From NCBI GenBank assembly GCA_002434245.1, contig DJJR01000016.1, positions 157,238 through 221,237 of the forward strand: a stretch of 64,000 nt of DNA. The letters are read 5' to 3'. Position numbers and translations under genes: made by a program. Below are positions 35,464-43,673 of the stretch, in pieces. Position 1 is the first letter of the stretch. Each line of letters opens with the position of its first letter. Below the pieces are notes generated by a model. It was not told where the DNA came from. It ran no database searches and worked only from the letters and a program-made list of their open reading frames with translations. This DNA is from Pelosinus fermentans (lineage in GTDB: Bacteria; Bacillota; Negativicutes; DSM-13327).

Positions 35464-36306
35464 ATGGAAGAAAATAAGAACAAAGAAAATGAAATCATTT
35501 TAGCAAGCAGCGAGCCTTCAGAGGAAAACGAACTTCCTGAAAAAAAGAAAAGTAAATGGGGTTGGTTTACGAGCTTTGGCGGATTATTGCTGCTTTTCAA
35601 AGCAGGAAAGATATGGGCGCTCATTAAAGGAGCTTTTATATTTCTTAAATTTGGGAAGTTTTTTACTACTGGTTTGTCGATGATGCTGATGATCATTACG
35701 TATACCTTTCTATATGGATGGAAATATGCCATAGGCATTGTCTTGTTGTTGTTTATTCATGAAATGGGGCATCTGACTGCTTCTAGGCGATTGGGAATTG
35801 ATACGAGCCTGCCGATGTTTATCCCCTTTATAGGTGCCATCATCCAAATGAAACAAGCACCGAAGGATGCTAAGACAGAGGCGATTGTTGGTATCGCTGG
35901 TCCAATTTTCGGAGCAATTGGTGCATTTGTCTGTCTCTTGTTTGGAGAAATCTTTAATTCCGCATTGTTGCTTGCATTAGCATATTTTGGTTTTTTATTA
36001 ACAGCTTTTAATCTCATTCCGGCGCATCCCCTAGATGGTGGACGGATTGTTACTGCTATATCCCTAAAACTTTGGATAGTTGGTATCCCGGTAATGGTAT
36101 TTTTTTCCCTATATTTCTTTAATCCAATTGGTATTTTGATCTCTATATTGGCCATAAAAAAAGCATGGGAAGTATGGAAAGATCGAGAGAATCCCTATTA
36201 TGATACAGATAGCAGCTTCCGTTTTAAAATGGGCTTATCCTATTTTTCTTTGTTTGTTCTGTCTGCCTATTATACTTACAGTATACATGAAGTACTGAAT
36301 CTATAA
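35464..36306 (+). CDS. Site-2-protease-like M50 membrane metalloprotease
   Basis: 280 residues. A polar N-terminal head of about 30 residues rich in Glu and Lys precedes six or so membrane segments. The zinc-binding HEMGH (in LLFIHEMGHLTASR, about residue 100) and the second ligand in AHPLDGGRIV (about 188) are intact. A hydrophobic PMFIPFIGAIIQMKQAP segment follows the first motif, as in the YdiL/SpoIVFB-like group. It cuts membrane-bound substrates inside the bilayer. The substrate is unknown. It follows the helicase gene by 68 bases but has its own AAGGAGG site. Confidence 0.88.
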   Translation: MEENKNKENEIILASSEPSEENELPEKKKSKWGWFTSFGGLLLLFKAGKIWALIKGAFIFLKFGKFFTTGLSMMLMIITYTFLYGWKYAIGIVLLLFIHEMGHLTASRRLGIDTSLPMFIPFIGAIIQMKQAPKDAKTEAIVGIAGPIFGAIGAFVCLLFGEIFNSALLLALAYFGFLLTAFNLIPAHPLDGGRIVTAISLKLWIVGIPVMVFFSLYFFNPIGILISILAIKKAWEVWKDRENPYYDTDSSFRFKMGLSYFSLFVLSAYYTYSIHEVLNL

Positions 36307-36364
36307 TTCGCTCTTGCAGTGAAGTTATAACTGTAATTACGTTATTGTTACTTATTTGATAACG

Positions 36365-36412
36365 AAAAAGAAAGTGGAAGAATCATTTTTTTGATTTTCC
36401 ACTTCTTTTATG
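36365..36412 (+). terminator. Terminator of the M50 protease gene
   Basis: AAAGAAAGTGGAA...TTCCACTTCTTT stem with AATCA/TGATT closing the TTTTTT loop; U-rich tail. Confidence 0.75.
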
Positions 36413-36515
36413 TTGTATCATAGCTGCTTACCTTGCAGGATCATGTAGGCAATAACAAGAAAATTCAGTATAATATAGTTGAGTATAGCAAGTTTTTTCA
36501 AAAGGGGATGAGTGG

Positions 36516-39500
36516 GTGGCTAAATTACGTGCAGTACTATTTGAAAAACCGGCAGTGTATTGGAATGATCAAAAAATGATATTCCCTTTTGCAAAAATGG
36601 AAGCCTTGTTGTACTATCTTTTAGTTACTGGTGAAGCTACACGAGAGGGTTTGGCAGCACTGCTCTGGGGGGATATGGGAGATCATGCCGCGAAACGAAA
36701 TTTACGCAATACAGTGTATCTGTTGAGAAAAATGTTTTCCGTGGATTTACTGATTACTTCATCCCGGGCAAAGATTGTATTAAATCCAGATGTAGTGGCA
36801 GCGACAGATTTGGAGCTATTGACGGTAACTGATATTGTAAAATTTCTAGAAAAAAATTCTGGTGAATTTTTAGGTGGTTTTTATTGTAAAGATGCAGCCA
36901 GTTTTGATCAATGGGTTACCGAAAAACGCGAGCAGTTTAGGATGAATAGTATAAACTATTTGACTAAATATATCATAAAGCTAATAAATCAAAAAGAGTA
37001 TATACCAGCCAAGAAATATTTAAAGCAATTGATTGGGATGGATGCATATAACGAAAGTGCCTATCGGGTATTGATGAAAATCTATGAAAAAGAAGACTCT
37101 TATAAAGCAGTGGAAATCTATCAAGATCTTGAGCGAAAGATGGCACAGGATTTGTCCTTGATGCCCAGTGTTAAGACTCAGGAGCTTTATAGGCGGATCA
37201 AGGACCGGAAAAGCAGCAGAACTATTGAAGAAGAGGTAGTTAGTAATCAGAGATTTTTCGGAAGGGAAAAAGAATTACTGCAATTGCGTCTGTGGCTGGA
37301 TGATTTTTATCAAAAGGGTCATAGTAAGCAGATGATATTGCTCCAAGGAGATCAAGGTGTTGGCAAATCGGCAATTATTGAACAACTTTTTGCAAGTATT
37401 CCAGTAAAACATAGTAATATTTTTCGTACTCAATGCTATCAGGCTGAATATGAATATGTATATAAGGCATGGAACAACATTTTTTTACAGGCAATGAGCT
37501 GCTTAATGCAAGCGGATGTTCATTTGCCAGTCCTTTGGCAACAGGTAATTGCTTATGTTTTTCCAACGACGAAAATAAGTGAAACGCTGCTACAGAAAGA
37601 AATAACAGTGGATGCGTATAAGTTCAGTGCAACCATGGTAGAAGAAATTATGTGTGAGGTTTTGGGTAAAGCTGCTAATTTGAAGAAAACCATACTGTTG
37701 ATTGAAGATATTCATTGGATGGATAAGCAAGGATGGCTGCTGCTGTGGCAGGTATTGCGCATTCATGGTAAACATATAATCTGTATAGCGACCTGTCATG
37801 CGGAGTATTTACAGCAGATTGACAAAACCATGGAAGAATTTGAACGCAGCAATATGTTGGAACACTTAGAAATTGGTCGGTTCAGTGCGCAAGAAGTAAT
37901 GAAACTGTCTGTTTTACGGCTGCCTGGTATTAGTAAGGAGATGCAGTCAAGACTATACGACTATACAGGCGGAAATGCGCTGTTTTTGATTGAATGTCTG
38001 AATTTAATTGCAGCTGGCAGAGATATTAGTCACGGCTCAATCCGATTGAACAGCGTATTAAAAGAACGTACTGGCAATGTTTCTGATAATGCCAGAAAAA
38101 TTTTGGAGATTGCATCCGTTTTCTTTAATAATGTGAATTATGAGGTGCTGCAGGCTATTTCTAGAATCAATGAATTTGAATTGGTGGAAGTGCTAGAGGA
38201 GTTACAACAAAAACAACTGCTGATGGAAGATCTGGATTCAGATAGAGGCGGATCGGCCTATAAGTTTTATAATTTGCAGATTCGTAATTACGTATATAAT
38301 CAAATGTCAACAATCAGGCAACGGATGTTTCATAAGCAAGCGGCATCCTATTTAGAACAGCAGCTGCAAGATGGCATGCAAAGCAAAGATGTATATGAAC
38401 ATATTTTATACCATTACACAAATGCCGATGAAAAGTTGAAAATGTTGGATTATACTATTAAATTATCCGAAAAATATTTTTGTCCCCAGTATGAAATGTT
38501 TCCGGAACTGAATCGTTACTACCCAACGGGATATGTTGATTTTCGGGAAAGTCGGAGCCAGATCACTACATATCTGGAGAAAATAAAGGAATTGCTGGAT
38601 GTATTAGTCCATTCCAAAATAGCAGATGAACGGTTGAATGCTTATAAAGTTGCTTACTGGGAAATGTCTGGCCGCTATCATATCTGGCGGGGGGAACATT
38701 TGCTGGGATTGAAACTAATTCACCAGATGCTGCGCTTAGCTTCAATGCAAAAACTTAGAGAGTATCAAATCAAAGGGTATCAGCAAATTATTTATTGCGG
38801 TATTCAAACTCGGAGGGCATATTTGATCCAGGAATTTGCCCTCAAGTTATTGCATTTGACGGAGCATGATGAACTTCCGGATAAAAAAGCAACAGCTTTA
38901 CGATTTTTAGGAATTGCCTGCGCGCTCAAAGGGCAATATCAAGAAGCGGAGAATTATTACAGGCAATCATTGGCACTCTTTAAGAAGTTGGCAACGCGCA
39001 ATCGTTTTTATGCTTTTACTATTGCAGCAGCCCAAAATTATATTGGTGATATAAGACGAGAGAGTTTCGATTATCAAGCAGCCTTACATCACTATGAACA
39101 AGCTGCTAGAATAGCTGGACGTAAAAATATTAGCGAAGGAGTAGCCTTGTTTTATATTAATGCTGGTTATACAGCCTTTCAACTCAATAATTATGCAAAG
39201 GCTATTGCATATCTTACTGAGGCTTTGTCGGTGGCAGAAGGGTTTGGCGATCAAAAAGGCTATTGGTGTTTGCGTGGTTATTGTACACTCAATTGTGTAC
39301 TGGCATTGATTGCTGTCAGGCAGCATCGTCCTTATGAAGCAAGAATATATTTTGAGCAGGCGAAGGACTTCTTGAAAAAATATAATGATCAATATCAAAA
39401 TGGACTAATCTTTCGTACCCAAGCAGAGATAAAGCTGCTGATGAAAAATGACGCAAAAGTAGCAGAAGTATTTAAAGAGGACCTACCCTTGCCTGCAGTA

Positions 39501-39602
39501 GATTATTATCAGCAGGCCCGAAAAGTTTTTTATAAAATGGGCATGGAGGTTGAACTGAAATCTTTGGAAGACATGATGGCTGAATATAGCAGTAAAAGGT
39601 AA
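36516..39602 (+). CDS. BTAD (SARP-like) regulator with AAA-type ATPase and TPR repeats
   Basis: 1028 residues; GTG start 7 bases after AAGGGGAT. Residues 1-95 form a winged-helix domain (GEATREGLAALLWGDMGDHAAKRNLRNT, key residues of the OmpR/SARP fold). The bacterial transcriptional activator domain runs to about 235 (FDQWVTEKREQF, ISAYRVLMKIYEKE-like helices). An STAND-type ATPase follows, with Walker A LLQGDQGVGKSAIIEQL (about 275) and Walker B TILLIEDIHWMD (about 397). The C-terminal 450 residues hold TPR-like helices (ALKGQYQEAENYYRQSLALF, DYQAALHHYEQAARIA). Large AfsR/MalT-like regulators of this kind sense small molecules or carrier proteins. The target is unknown; the phased repeats at 43238 and 46425 are candidates. 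Confidence 0.87.
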   Translation: MAKLRAVLFEKPAVYWNDQKMIFPFAKMEALLYYLLVTGEATREGLAALLWGDMGDHAAKRNLRNTVYLLRKMFSVDLLITSSRAKIVLNPDVVAATDLELLTVTDIVKFLEKNSGEFLGGFYCKDAASFDQWVTEKREQFRMNSINYLTKYIIKLINQKEYIPAKKYLKQLIGMDAYNESAYRVLMKIYEKEDSYKAVEIYQDLERKMAQDLSLMPSVKTQELYRRIKDRKSSRTIEEEVVSNQRFFGREKELLQLRLWLDDFYQKGHSKQMILLQGDQGVGKSAIIEQLFASIPVKHSNIFRTQCYQAEYEYVYKAWNNIFLQAMSCLMQADVHLPVLWQQVIAYVFPTTKISETLLQKEITVDAYKFSATMVEEIMCEVLGKAANLKKTILLIEDIHWMDKQGWLLLWQVLRIHGKHIICIATCHAEYLQQIDKTMEEFERSNMLEHLEIGRFSAQEVMKLSVLRLPGISKEMQSRLYDYTGGNALFLIECLNLIAAGRDISHGSIRLNSVLKERTGNVSDNARKILEIASVFFNNVNYEVLQAISRINEFELVEVLEELQQKQLLMEDLDSDRGGSAYKFYNLQIRNYVYNQMSTIRQRMFHKQAASYLEQQLQDGMQSKDVYEHILYHYTNADEKLKMLDYTIKLSEKYFCPQYEMFPELNRYYPTGYVDFRESRSQITTYLEKIKELLDVLVHSKIADERLNAYKVAYWEMSGRYHIWRGEHLLGLKLIHQMLRLASMQKLREYQIKGYQQIIYCGIQTRRAYLIQEFALKLLHLTEHDELPDKKATALRFLGIACALKGQYQEAENYYRQSLALFKKLATRNRFYAFTIAAAQNYIGDIRRESFDYQAALHHYEQAARIAGRKNISEGVALFYINAGYTAFQLNNYAKAIAYLTEALSVAEGFGDQKGYWCLRGYCTLNCVLALIAVRQHRPYEARIYFEQAKDFLKKYNDQYQNGLIFRTQAEIKLLMKNDAKVAEVFKEDLPLPAVDYYQQARKVFYKMGMEVELKSLEDMMAEYSSKR

Positions 39603-39657
39603 TATACCGTTGGAATTTGACAGAACCTTCTGCTTGTATGGAATCTACCCACCACCA

Positions 39658-39702
39658 AAAGGCGTCTGAAACAGGTTTTTCCTGTTCCAGACGCTTTACT
39701 TT
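39658..39702 (+). terminator. Terminator of the BTAD regulator gene
   Basis: AAAGGCGTCTG-AAACAGG ... CCTGTTCCAGACGCTTT, a long stem followed by ACTTT. A 62-codon frame over it is not a gene. Confidence 0.8.
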
Positions 39703-39746
39703 ACATTCTTCGCTAGAAGGATGCTCCGAGAGTCTTTTCTGCTTAT

Positions 39747-39781
39747 ATTCGTCTCTAACAACATCTCTTTTGGAGACGAAT
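39747..39781 (+). promoter_or_regulatory. Second hairpin in the spoVA leader region
   Basis: ATTCGTCTC (from 39747) pairs with GAGACGAAT (to 39781) around a 16-base loop, just upstream of the sigma-G-like promoter. Role unknown; no U run. Confidence 0.45.
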
Positions 39782-39792
39782 CATAGCTTACT

Positions 39793-39821
39793 GAATAAAA
39801 ATTAGAATAAGAGTGATACTA
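39793..39821 (+). promoter_or_regulatory. Sigma-G-like promoter of the spoVA operon
   Basis: GAATA (39793-39797), 17 bases, GATACTA (39815-39821). The sigma-G consensus is GMATA-N17/18-CATNMTA. It lies 25 bases before the first ATG. Forespore expression is expected for spoVA genes. Confidence 0.6.
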
Positions 39822-39845
39822 GTAGGGAAGATGGAGGTAATGGAT

Positions 39846-40052
39846 ATGACAGTTGCTTCTCAGATAAAAAAAACATTAGCCACTCTAAAAGGTAATCAAG
39901 GAACATTAAGATTATACGCGCTACAGACGAGGGATAAAGAAAGCAAATTAGTTTACTATGAGACGTTAGAGGCTACAGCGCAAATTATTAGCGATCTTGA
40001 GGAAAGAATAAAAGTTTTGGAATATCAAGAGCCACAATATAAAGGAAATTAG
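39846..40052 (+). CDS. DUF1657 protein, first gene of the spoVA-type operon
   Basis: 68 residues from ATG 39846 (GGAGG 8 bases upstream). A small helical protein with the family ending EYQEPQYKGN and the internal LATLKGNQGTLRLYALQTRD pattern. DUF1657 genes accompany spoVA-type clusters in many spore formers; their role is unknown. A second, clearly related copy closes this operon at 42820. Both are strongly polar and lack a membrane segment. Forespore expression is likely from the promoter just upstream. Confidence 0.88.
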   Translation: MTVASQIKKTLATLKGNQGTLRLYALQTRDKESKLVYYETLEATAQIISDLEERIKVLEYQEPQYKGN

Positions 40053-40066
40053 TCAGGAGATTGAAA

Positions 40067-40927
40067 ATGCAAACATGGATACAGATATTACTGAGCTCAG
40101 TTTCATTATTCTTTTTAATGTTGATTTTGGTCAGATTAATGGGAAAAAGAAATATTGTCCGAATGACGCCTTTTAGATTTGTAAGTTACATTGTAGCTGC
40201 AGTAATTGCTGCAATAATGTCCTTAAATTTAATTGGAAATCTTACCTTTGGATTTATTGCTCTTAGTGTTTGGGTCTTATTTCCTATAGCATTGGATTAT
40301 TTATCTATAAAAAGCAAGTGGATCCATGACATTGTCAACGGAAAAGAAACTGTGCTAATTAAGCATGGGAAGATCATGGAAGAAAATCTTCTACAAACAA
40401 GATTGACAGCAGAGGAACTGCTGCGAGAACTTCGCTCCAAAAATACTTTCAGTTTAGCAGATGTAGAATTTGCTGTAATGGAGGATACCGGAGACATAAA
40501 TGTATTTATGAAGTCCCATAAAAAGCCTGTGTCTTCCTATGATTTAGGAATGAAATTGGCACCACTGACGGAACCACAGACTGTTATACTAGATGGCAAT
40601 ATGCTAAATGAATCCCTATTTTCTTTAGGCTTTAATAGAGAATGGCTAGAGATTCAATTGGAAACCATAGGAGTATCCATCGATAATGTTTTCATCGGAC
40701 AAGTAGATTCATCTGGGGATTTATACCTGGATTTGTTTGACGACTCTATACAAATACCCCAGCCTAAAGTTAAGGAAATGCTCTATGCAAATTTTGAAAA
40801 AAGTCAGGCTGATCTCATGAGTTTTTCACTGGAGACAAAAAATGAAGCAGCTCGAAAGATGTATTCGGAGCATGCTGAAAAATTAGAACAACTTATGGGA
40901 AAACTCAAGCCATATTTATTAAGATAG
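40067..40927 (+). CDS. DUF421 (YetF-type) membrane protein
   Basis: 286 residues from ATG 40067 (CAGGAGA 6 bases upstream). Three N-terminal membrane helices with RLMGKRNIVRMTPFRFVSYIVAA (key G-K-R and the F.F motif) are followed by the cytosolic DUF421 domain with the signature TAEELLRELRSKNTFSLADVEFAVMEDTGDINVFMK. A C-terminal extension contains a second half-copy (ETIGVSIDNVFIGQVDSSGDLYLDLFDD). YetF-type genes occur inside mobile spoVA operons of heat-resistant Bacillus. The function is unknown; it probably forms part of the spore inner membrane. Confidence 0.88.
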   Translation: MQTWIQILLSSVSLFFLMLILVRLMGKRNIVRMTPFRFVSYIVAAVIAAIMSLNLIGNLTFGFIALSVWVLFPIALDYLSIKSKWIHDIVNGKETVLIKHGKIMEENLLQTRLTAEELLRELRSKNTFSLADVEFAVMEDTGDINVFMKSHKKPVSSYDLGMKLAPLTEPQTVILDGNMLNESLFSLGFNREWLEIQLETIGVSIDNVFIGQVDSSGDLYLDLFDDSIQIPQPKVKEMLYANFEKSQADLMSFSLETKNEAARKMYSEHAEKLEQLMGKLKPYLLR

Positions 40928-40939
40928 AGGTGGATTGTA

Positions 40940-41419
40940 TTGTCAAGTTTCAAAAGAAAGAATCTAACTCCCGTGCAGCAGCAGTACCAAGACTTTGCTC
41001 GTGCAAGGGAGCCACAGCGTCCCATACTAGCAAATTGTGTACGAGCTTTTATTGGCGGAGGAATTATCTGTACAATAGGTCAGGGAATACAATTGTTTTT
41101 TATAAAGTATTTCGATTTTGATGAAAAGACAGCTGGAGACCCTACCGTTGCGGTTCTAATTATGATATCAGTGTTACTTACAAGCTTTGGAGTATATGAT
41201 CATATTGCTCAATGGGCTGGTGCGGGAAGTTCGGTTCCGGTTACAGGATTTGCAAATACTATCACTTCAGCTTCTCTTGATCATAAAAGTGAAGGGTTTG
41301 TATTAGGTGTTGGAGGCAATATGTTTAAAATCGCAGGACCAGTCATTGTTTTTGGCGTCTTTTCTGCTTTTATTGTTGCTATTATAAGTGTAATGATTAA
41401 GTCGTTAGGTGGAATGTAA
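40940..41419 (+). CDS. spoVAC: Stage V sporulation protein AC
   Basis: 159 residues; TTG start 6 bases after AGAGGTGG. It has about four membrane helices with the SpoVAC pattern RAFIGGGIICTIGQGIQLFF (glycine-rich first helix), LLTSFGVYDHIAQWAGAGSSVPVTGFANT and GNMFKIAGPVIVFG. SpoVAC is a mechanosensitive channel part that moves Ca2+ and dipicolinic acid in sporulation and germination. It is embedded between the DUF421 gene and SpoVAD with almost no spacing. Confidence 0.94.
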   Translation: MSSFKRKNLTPVQQQYQDFARAREPQRPILANCVRAFIGGGIICTIGQGIQLFFIKYFDFDEKTAGDPTVAVLIMISVLLTSFGVYDHIAQWAGAGSSVPVTGFANTITSASLDHKSEGFVLGVGGNMFKIAGPVIVFGVFSAFIVAIISVMIKSLGGM

Positions 41420-42421
41420 ATGTTGCAAGGTCATCAAACATGGGTTTTTCAATCCAAGCCAGTAATTATTGGATCTGCAGCTATAGGCGGACCTTTTGAG
41501 GCACAAGGCAACCTGGCAAAGGACTTTGACCTGCTTCATGGCGATATATGGCTTGGACAAGACAGTTATGAACAAGCAGAAAAAAAATTTTTGGAACAGG
41601 CTTGTGAGACTGCAATTAAAAAATCAGGACTTAAGAAAGAAGATATCCAGTTTTTTCTCAGCGGTGATCTAATTAACCAGATTATCCCCAGCAGCTTTAC
41701 TGCACGTACCCTTGCTGTTCCTTTTTTGGGGATTTATGGAGCATGCTCTAGTTCTATGGAAGGTCTTTCTTTAGCATCTCTTATGATTGATAGCGGTTTC
41801 GCACAGAATGCACTTGTTGGCACATCTAGTCATAATGCAGCTAGTGAAAAACAGTACCGTTACCCTACGGAATATGGCGCGCAAAAGCCACCTACAGCAC
41901 AGTGGACTGTGACAGGAGCAGGTGCTGCAGTTGTTGCGAAACAAGGTGAAGGACCACGCATCGCAGCTTCTACAATTGGACGTGTAATAGACATGGGGCT
42001 TTCTGACCCCTTTAACATGGGGGCAGCTATGGCCCCTGCTGCAGTTGACACCATTGAAGCCCACTTTAGGGATTTAAATATATCCCCATTACAATATGAC
42101 TTGATTGCCACCGGAGATTTAGGTAAGGTAGGTCACCCAATTGCAGGAGATTTGCTTAAACAGCATGGGCTTGATATCCCTGTAGAAAAACTGACCGATT
42201 GCGGTATTTTGATGTATAAAGAAAACCAACCAGTTCTGGCAGGAGGCAGTGGTTGTGCCTGTGTTGCGACAACAACCTTCGGGCATCTTTTAAATCGTAT
42301 GCGAAAAGGAGAACTGAACCGAATTCTGGTTATAGGCACAGGTGCTTTATTGTCCCCCATGTCTTACCAGCAAAAGGAAACGATACCATGCGTTGCCCAT
42401 GCAGTATCTATAGAAATGTAA
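41420..42421 (+). CDS. spoVAD: Stage V sporulation protein AD
   Basis: 333 residues, ATG directly after the spoVAC stop codon. A thiolase-like fold with family text FQSKPVIIGSAAIGGPFEAQG, the DLINQIIPSSFTARTLA segment, GIYGACSSSMEGLSLA (where the thiolase Cys is kept), TAQWTVTGAGAAVV, and IATGDLGKVGHPIAGDL. SpoVAD binds dipicolinic acid; no thiolase activity is expected. It lies on the outer face of the spore inner membrane and is translated with AC and AEb. Confidence 0.95.
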   Translation: MLQGHQTWVFQSKPVIIGSAAIGGPFEAQGNLAKDFDLLHGDIWLGQDSYEQAEKKFLEQACETAIKKSGLKKEDIQFFLSGDLINQIIPSSFTARTLAVPFLGIYGACSSSMEGLSLASLMIDSGFAQNALVGTSSHNAASEKQYRYPTEYGAQKPPTAQWTVTGAGAAVVAKQGEGPRIAASTIGRVIDMGLSDPFNMGAAMAPAAVDTIEAHFRDLNISPLQYDLIATGDLGKVGHPIAGDLLKQHGLDIPVEKLTDCGILMYKENQPVLAGGSGCACVATTTFGHLLNRMRKGELNRILVIGTGALLSPMSYQQKETIPCVAHAVSIEM

Positions 42422-42437
42422 ACAGGAGGCACCAGGT

Positions 42438-42791
42438 TTGGAAAAATTTATTTTGGCGTTTATCGTTGGTGGGGCTATATGTGTGATTGGACAGCTCCTT
42501 ATGGACGGGCTAAAACTAACTCCTGCACATACAATGGTTACATTAGTAGTGTCTGGAGCTGTTTTAGGAGGATTTGGTTTATATGATGAGTTAGTAAAAT
42601 TCGCTGGAGCTGGAGCATCTGTTCCAATAAGCAGCTTTGGCAACCAATTGGTAAAAGGCGCTCTTCAAGAAGCAGAAAAGACTGGTATTATTGGGGTATT
42701 AACAGGTATTTTTAAAATCACCAGTTCAGGTATTTCAGCAGCGATTATATTTGGATTTTTGTCAGCTTTACTATGCAAACCAAAAGGATAA
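42438..42791 (+). CDS. spoVAE: Stage V sporulation protein AE (AEb type)
   Basis: 117 residues; TTG start with AGGAGG upstream. Three or four membrane helices: FIVGGAICVIGQLLMDG, LVVSGAVLGGFGLYDELVKFAGAGASVPISSFGNQL (the conserved loop shared with SpoVAC), and GIFKITSSGISAAIIFGFL. It is the membrane partner of SpoVAC and SpoVAD in the dipicolinate channel. It ends the core three-gene set typical of Clostridia and Negativicutes, which lack the longer Bacillus operon. Confidence 0.94.
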   Translation: MEKFILAFIVGGAICVIGQLLMDGLKLTPAHTMVTLVVSGAVLGGFGLYDELVKFAGAGASVPISSFGNQLVKGALQEAEKTGIIGVLTGIFKITSSGISAAIIFGFLSALLCKPKG

Positions 42792-42819
42792 AAATATTTT
42801 CGAAAAGAAGGTGAGAAAA

Positions 42820-43020
42820 ATGACGGTAGGTACACAAATGAATCAGGCTATTGCAACTATTCAATCTGCTGCATCCAGCATGAAAACATTTTCTATGGAA
42901 ACTCAGGATCCGCAAGCAAAACAAACATTTGAGCAATTAGCAACAACCCTTGACAATGCTATTGAAACATTGAAGGGAAGGCAAAAATACATTGAAAATC
43001 AAGAGCCTCAATACAAATAG
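42820..43020 (+). CDS. DUF1657 protein, last gene of the spoVA-type operon
   Basis: 66 residues from ATG 42820 (GAAGGTGAG upstream). The small helical protein ends IENQEPQYK, nearly the same end as the first DUF1657 copy in the operon (EYQEPQYKGN), with a shared pattern of Met, Gln and Ala in the first helix (MNQAIATIQSAASSMKTFSME). Two copies framing spoVA genes is also the layout of the mobile spoVA element known from Bacillus. Function unknown. Confidence 0.88.
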   Translation: MTVGTQMNQAIATIQSAASSMKTFSMETQDPQAKQTFEQLATTLDNAIETLKGRQKYIENQEPQYK

Positions 43021-43051
43021 CAAGTGATTAATGGTAAAGTTTATCTTGAGT

Positions 43052-43085
43052 AAAAGCTGAAAAAACCAATTCAGCTTTTATTTTT
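43052..43085 (+). terminator. Terminator of the spoVA operon
   Basis: AAAAGCTGAA (43052-43061) pairs with TTCAGCTTTT (43070-43079), followed by ATTTTTAT. Confidence 0.9.
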
Positions 43086-43171
43086 ATGTAATTTGCTATT
43101 TATAAGCTTCATTCTAACACTTCCTTGTAGAATTATTAACTAGTTATCCAACTAAAGAAAACCAATGACAC

Positions 43172-43210
43172 AAATAAAAAGGTGGCTATTTGCCACTTTT
43201 TTTATTTGTA
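43172..43210. terminator. Second hairpin terminator
   Basis: AAATAAAAAGGTGGC-TATTT-GCCACTTTTTTTATTT, symmetric with A and T runs. Probably a backup terminator shielding the hut region from the spoVA operon. Confidence 0.8.
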
Positions 43211-43237
43211 ATAGTAAGATAAAAAGTGTCACTACTA

Positions 43238-43279
43238 TTTGACGATAGTTAGACATTGCTTTTGTAAAATTCATATAAG
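43238..43279 (+). promoter_or_regulatory. Phased direct repeats and -10 of the PAS-fhs operon
   Basis: TTTGACG (43238), TTAGACA (43249) and the weaker TTTTGTA (43260) start exactly 11 bases apart. TATAAG (43274-43279) follows 7 bases after the last one. No usual -35 box is placed correctly, as expected when an activator bound to the repeats replaces it. Confidence 0.55.
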
Positions 43280-43312
43280 CATAACAATTTTAAGATGGGG
43301 AGGGGAAAGTAT

Positions 43313-43651
43313 ATGTCTACTGGATGGGTAAAGGAATTGCCTATTGCAGTTACCGTTACAGATAAAATCGGCAAAATTATTGAAATGAATGATAGCTCAG
43401 TTCAAACTTTTGAAAAATATGGTGGAAAGACTTTGATTGGGAAAAATGTAGCAGATATTCATTCTGAGAGTGTCTGCGAAAAAATTACTAAGATTATCGA
43501 AACCAAAACTGCCAATAGTTATACTATTGAAAAAAACGGCGTAAAAAAGCTGGTTTATCAAACTCCATGGTATCAGAATGGGGAATATGCGGGTCTGGTG
43601 GAATTATCTATGGTGATACCAGTTGAAATGCCCCATTATGTAAGAAATTAA
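43313..43651 (+). CDS. Small single-PAS-domain protein
   Basis: 112 residues from ATG 43313 (GGGGAGGGG upstream). It is one PAS domain and nothing else: [25 protein letters not shown] (first strands and helix), [24 protein letters not shown], then the closing sheet with [23 protein letters not shown]. It lacks any output domain, so it must act through a partner or only bind a ligand. It is the first gene before fhs, in the same transcription unit. Confidence 0.85.
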   Translation: MSTGWVKELPIAVTVTDKIGKIIEMNDSSVQTFEKYGGKTLIGKNVADIHSESVCEKITKIIETKTANSYTIEKNGVKKLVYQTPWYQNGEYAGLVELSMVIPVEMPHYVRN

Positions 43652-43673
43652 ATTTTTTGATGAGGTGATTGTA

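Noticed and set aside
39617..39805. Open frame of 62 codons after the BTAD gene
   Set aside because: It lies across the terminator hairpin and a second inverted repeat; composition does not look like protein.
40930..41121. Open frame of 63 codons overlapping spoVAC
   Set aside because: Out of frame shadow of spoVAC, which has strong family support and its own start site.
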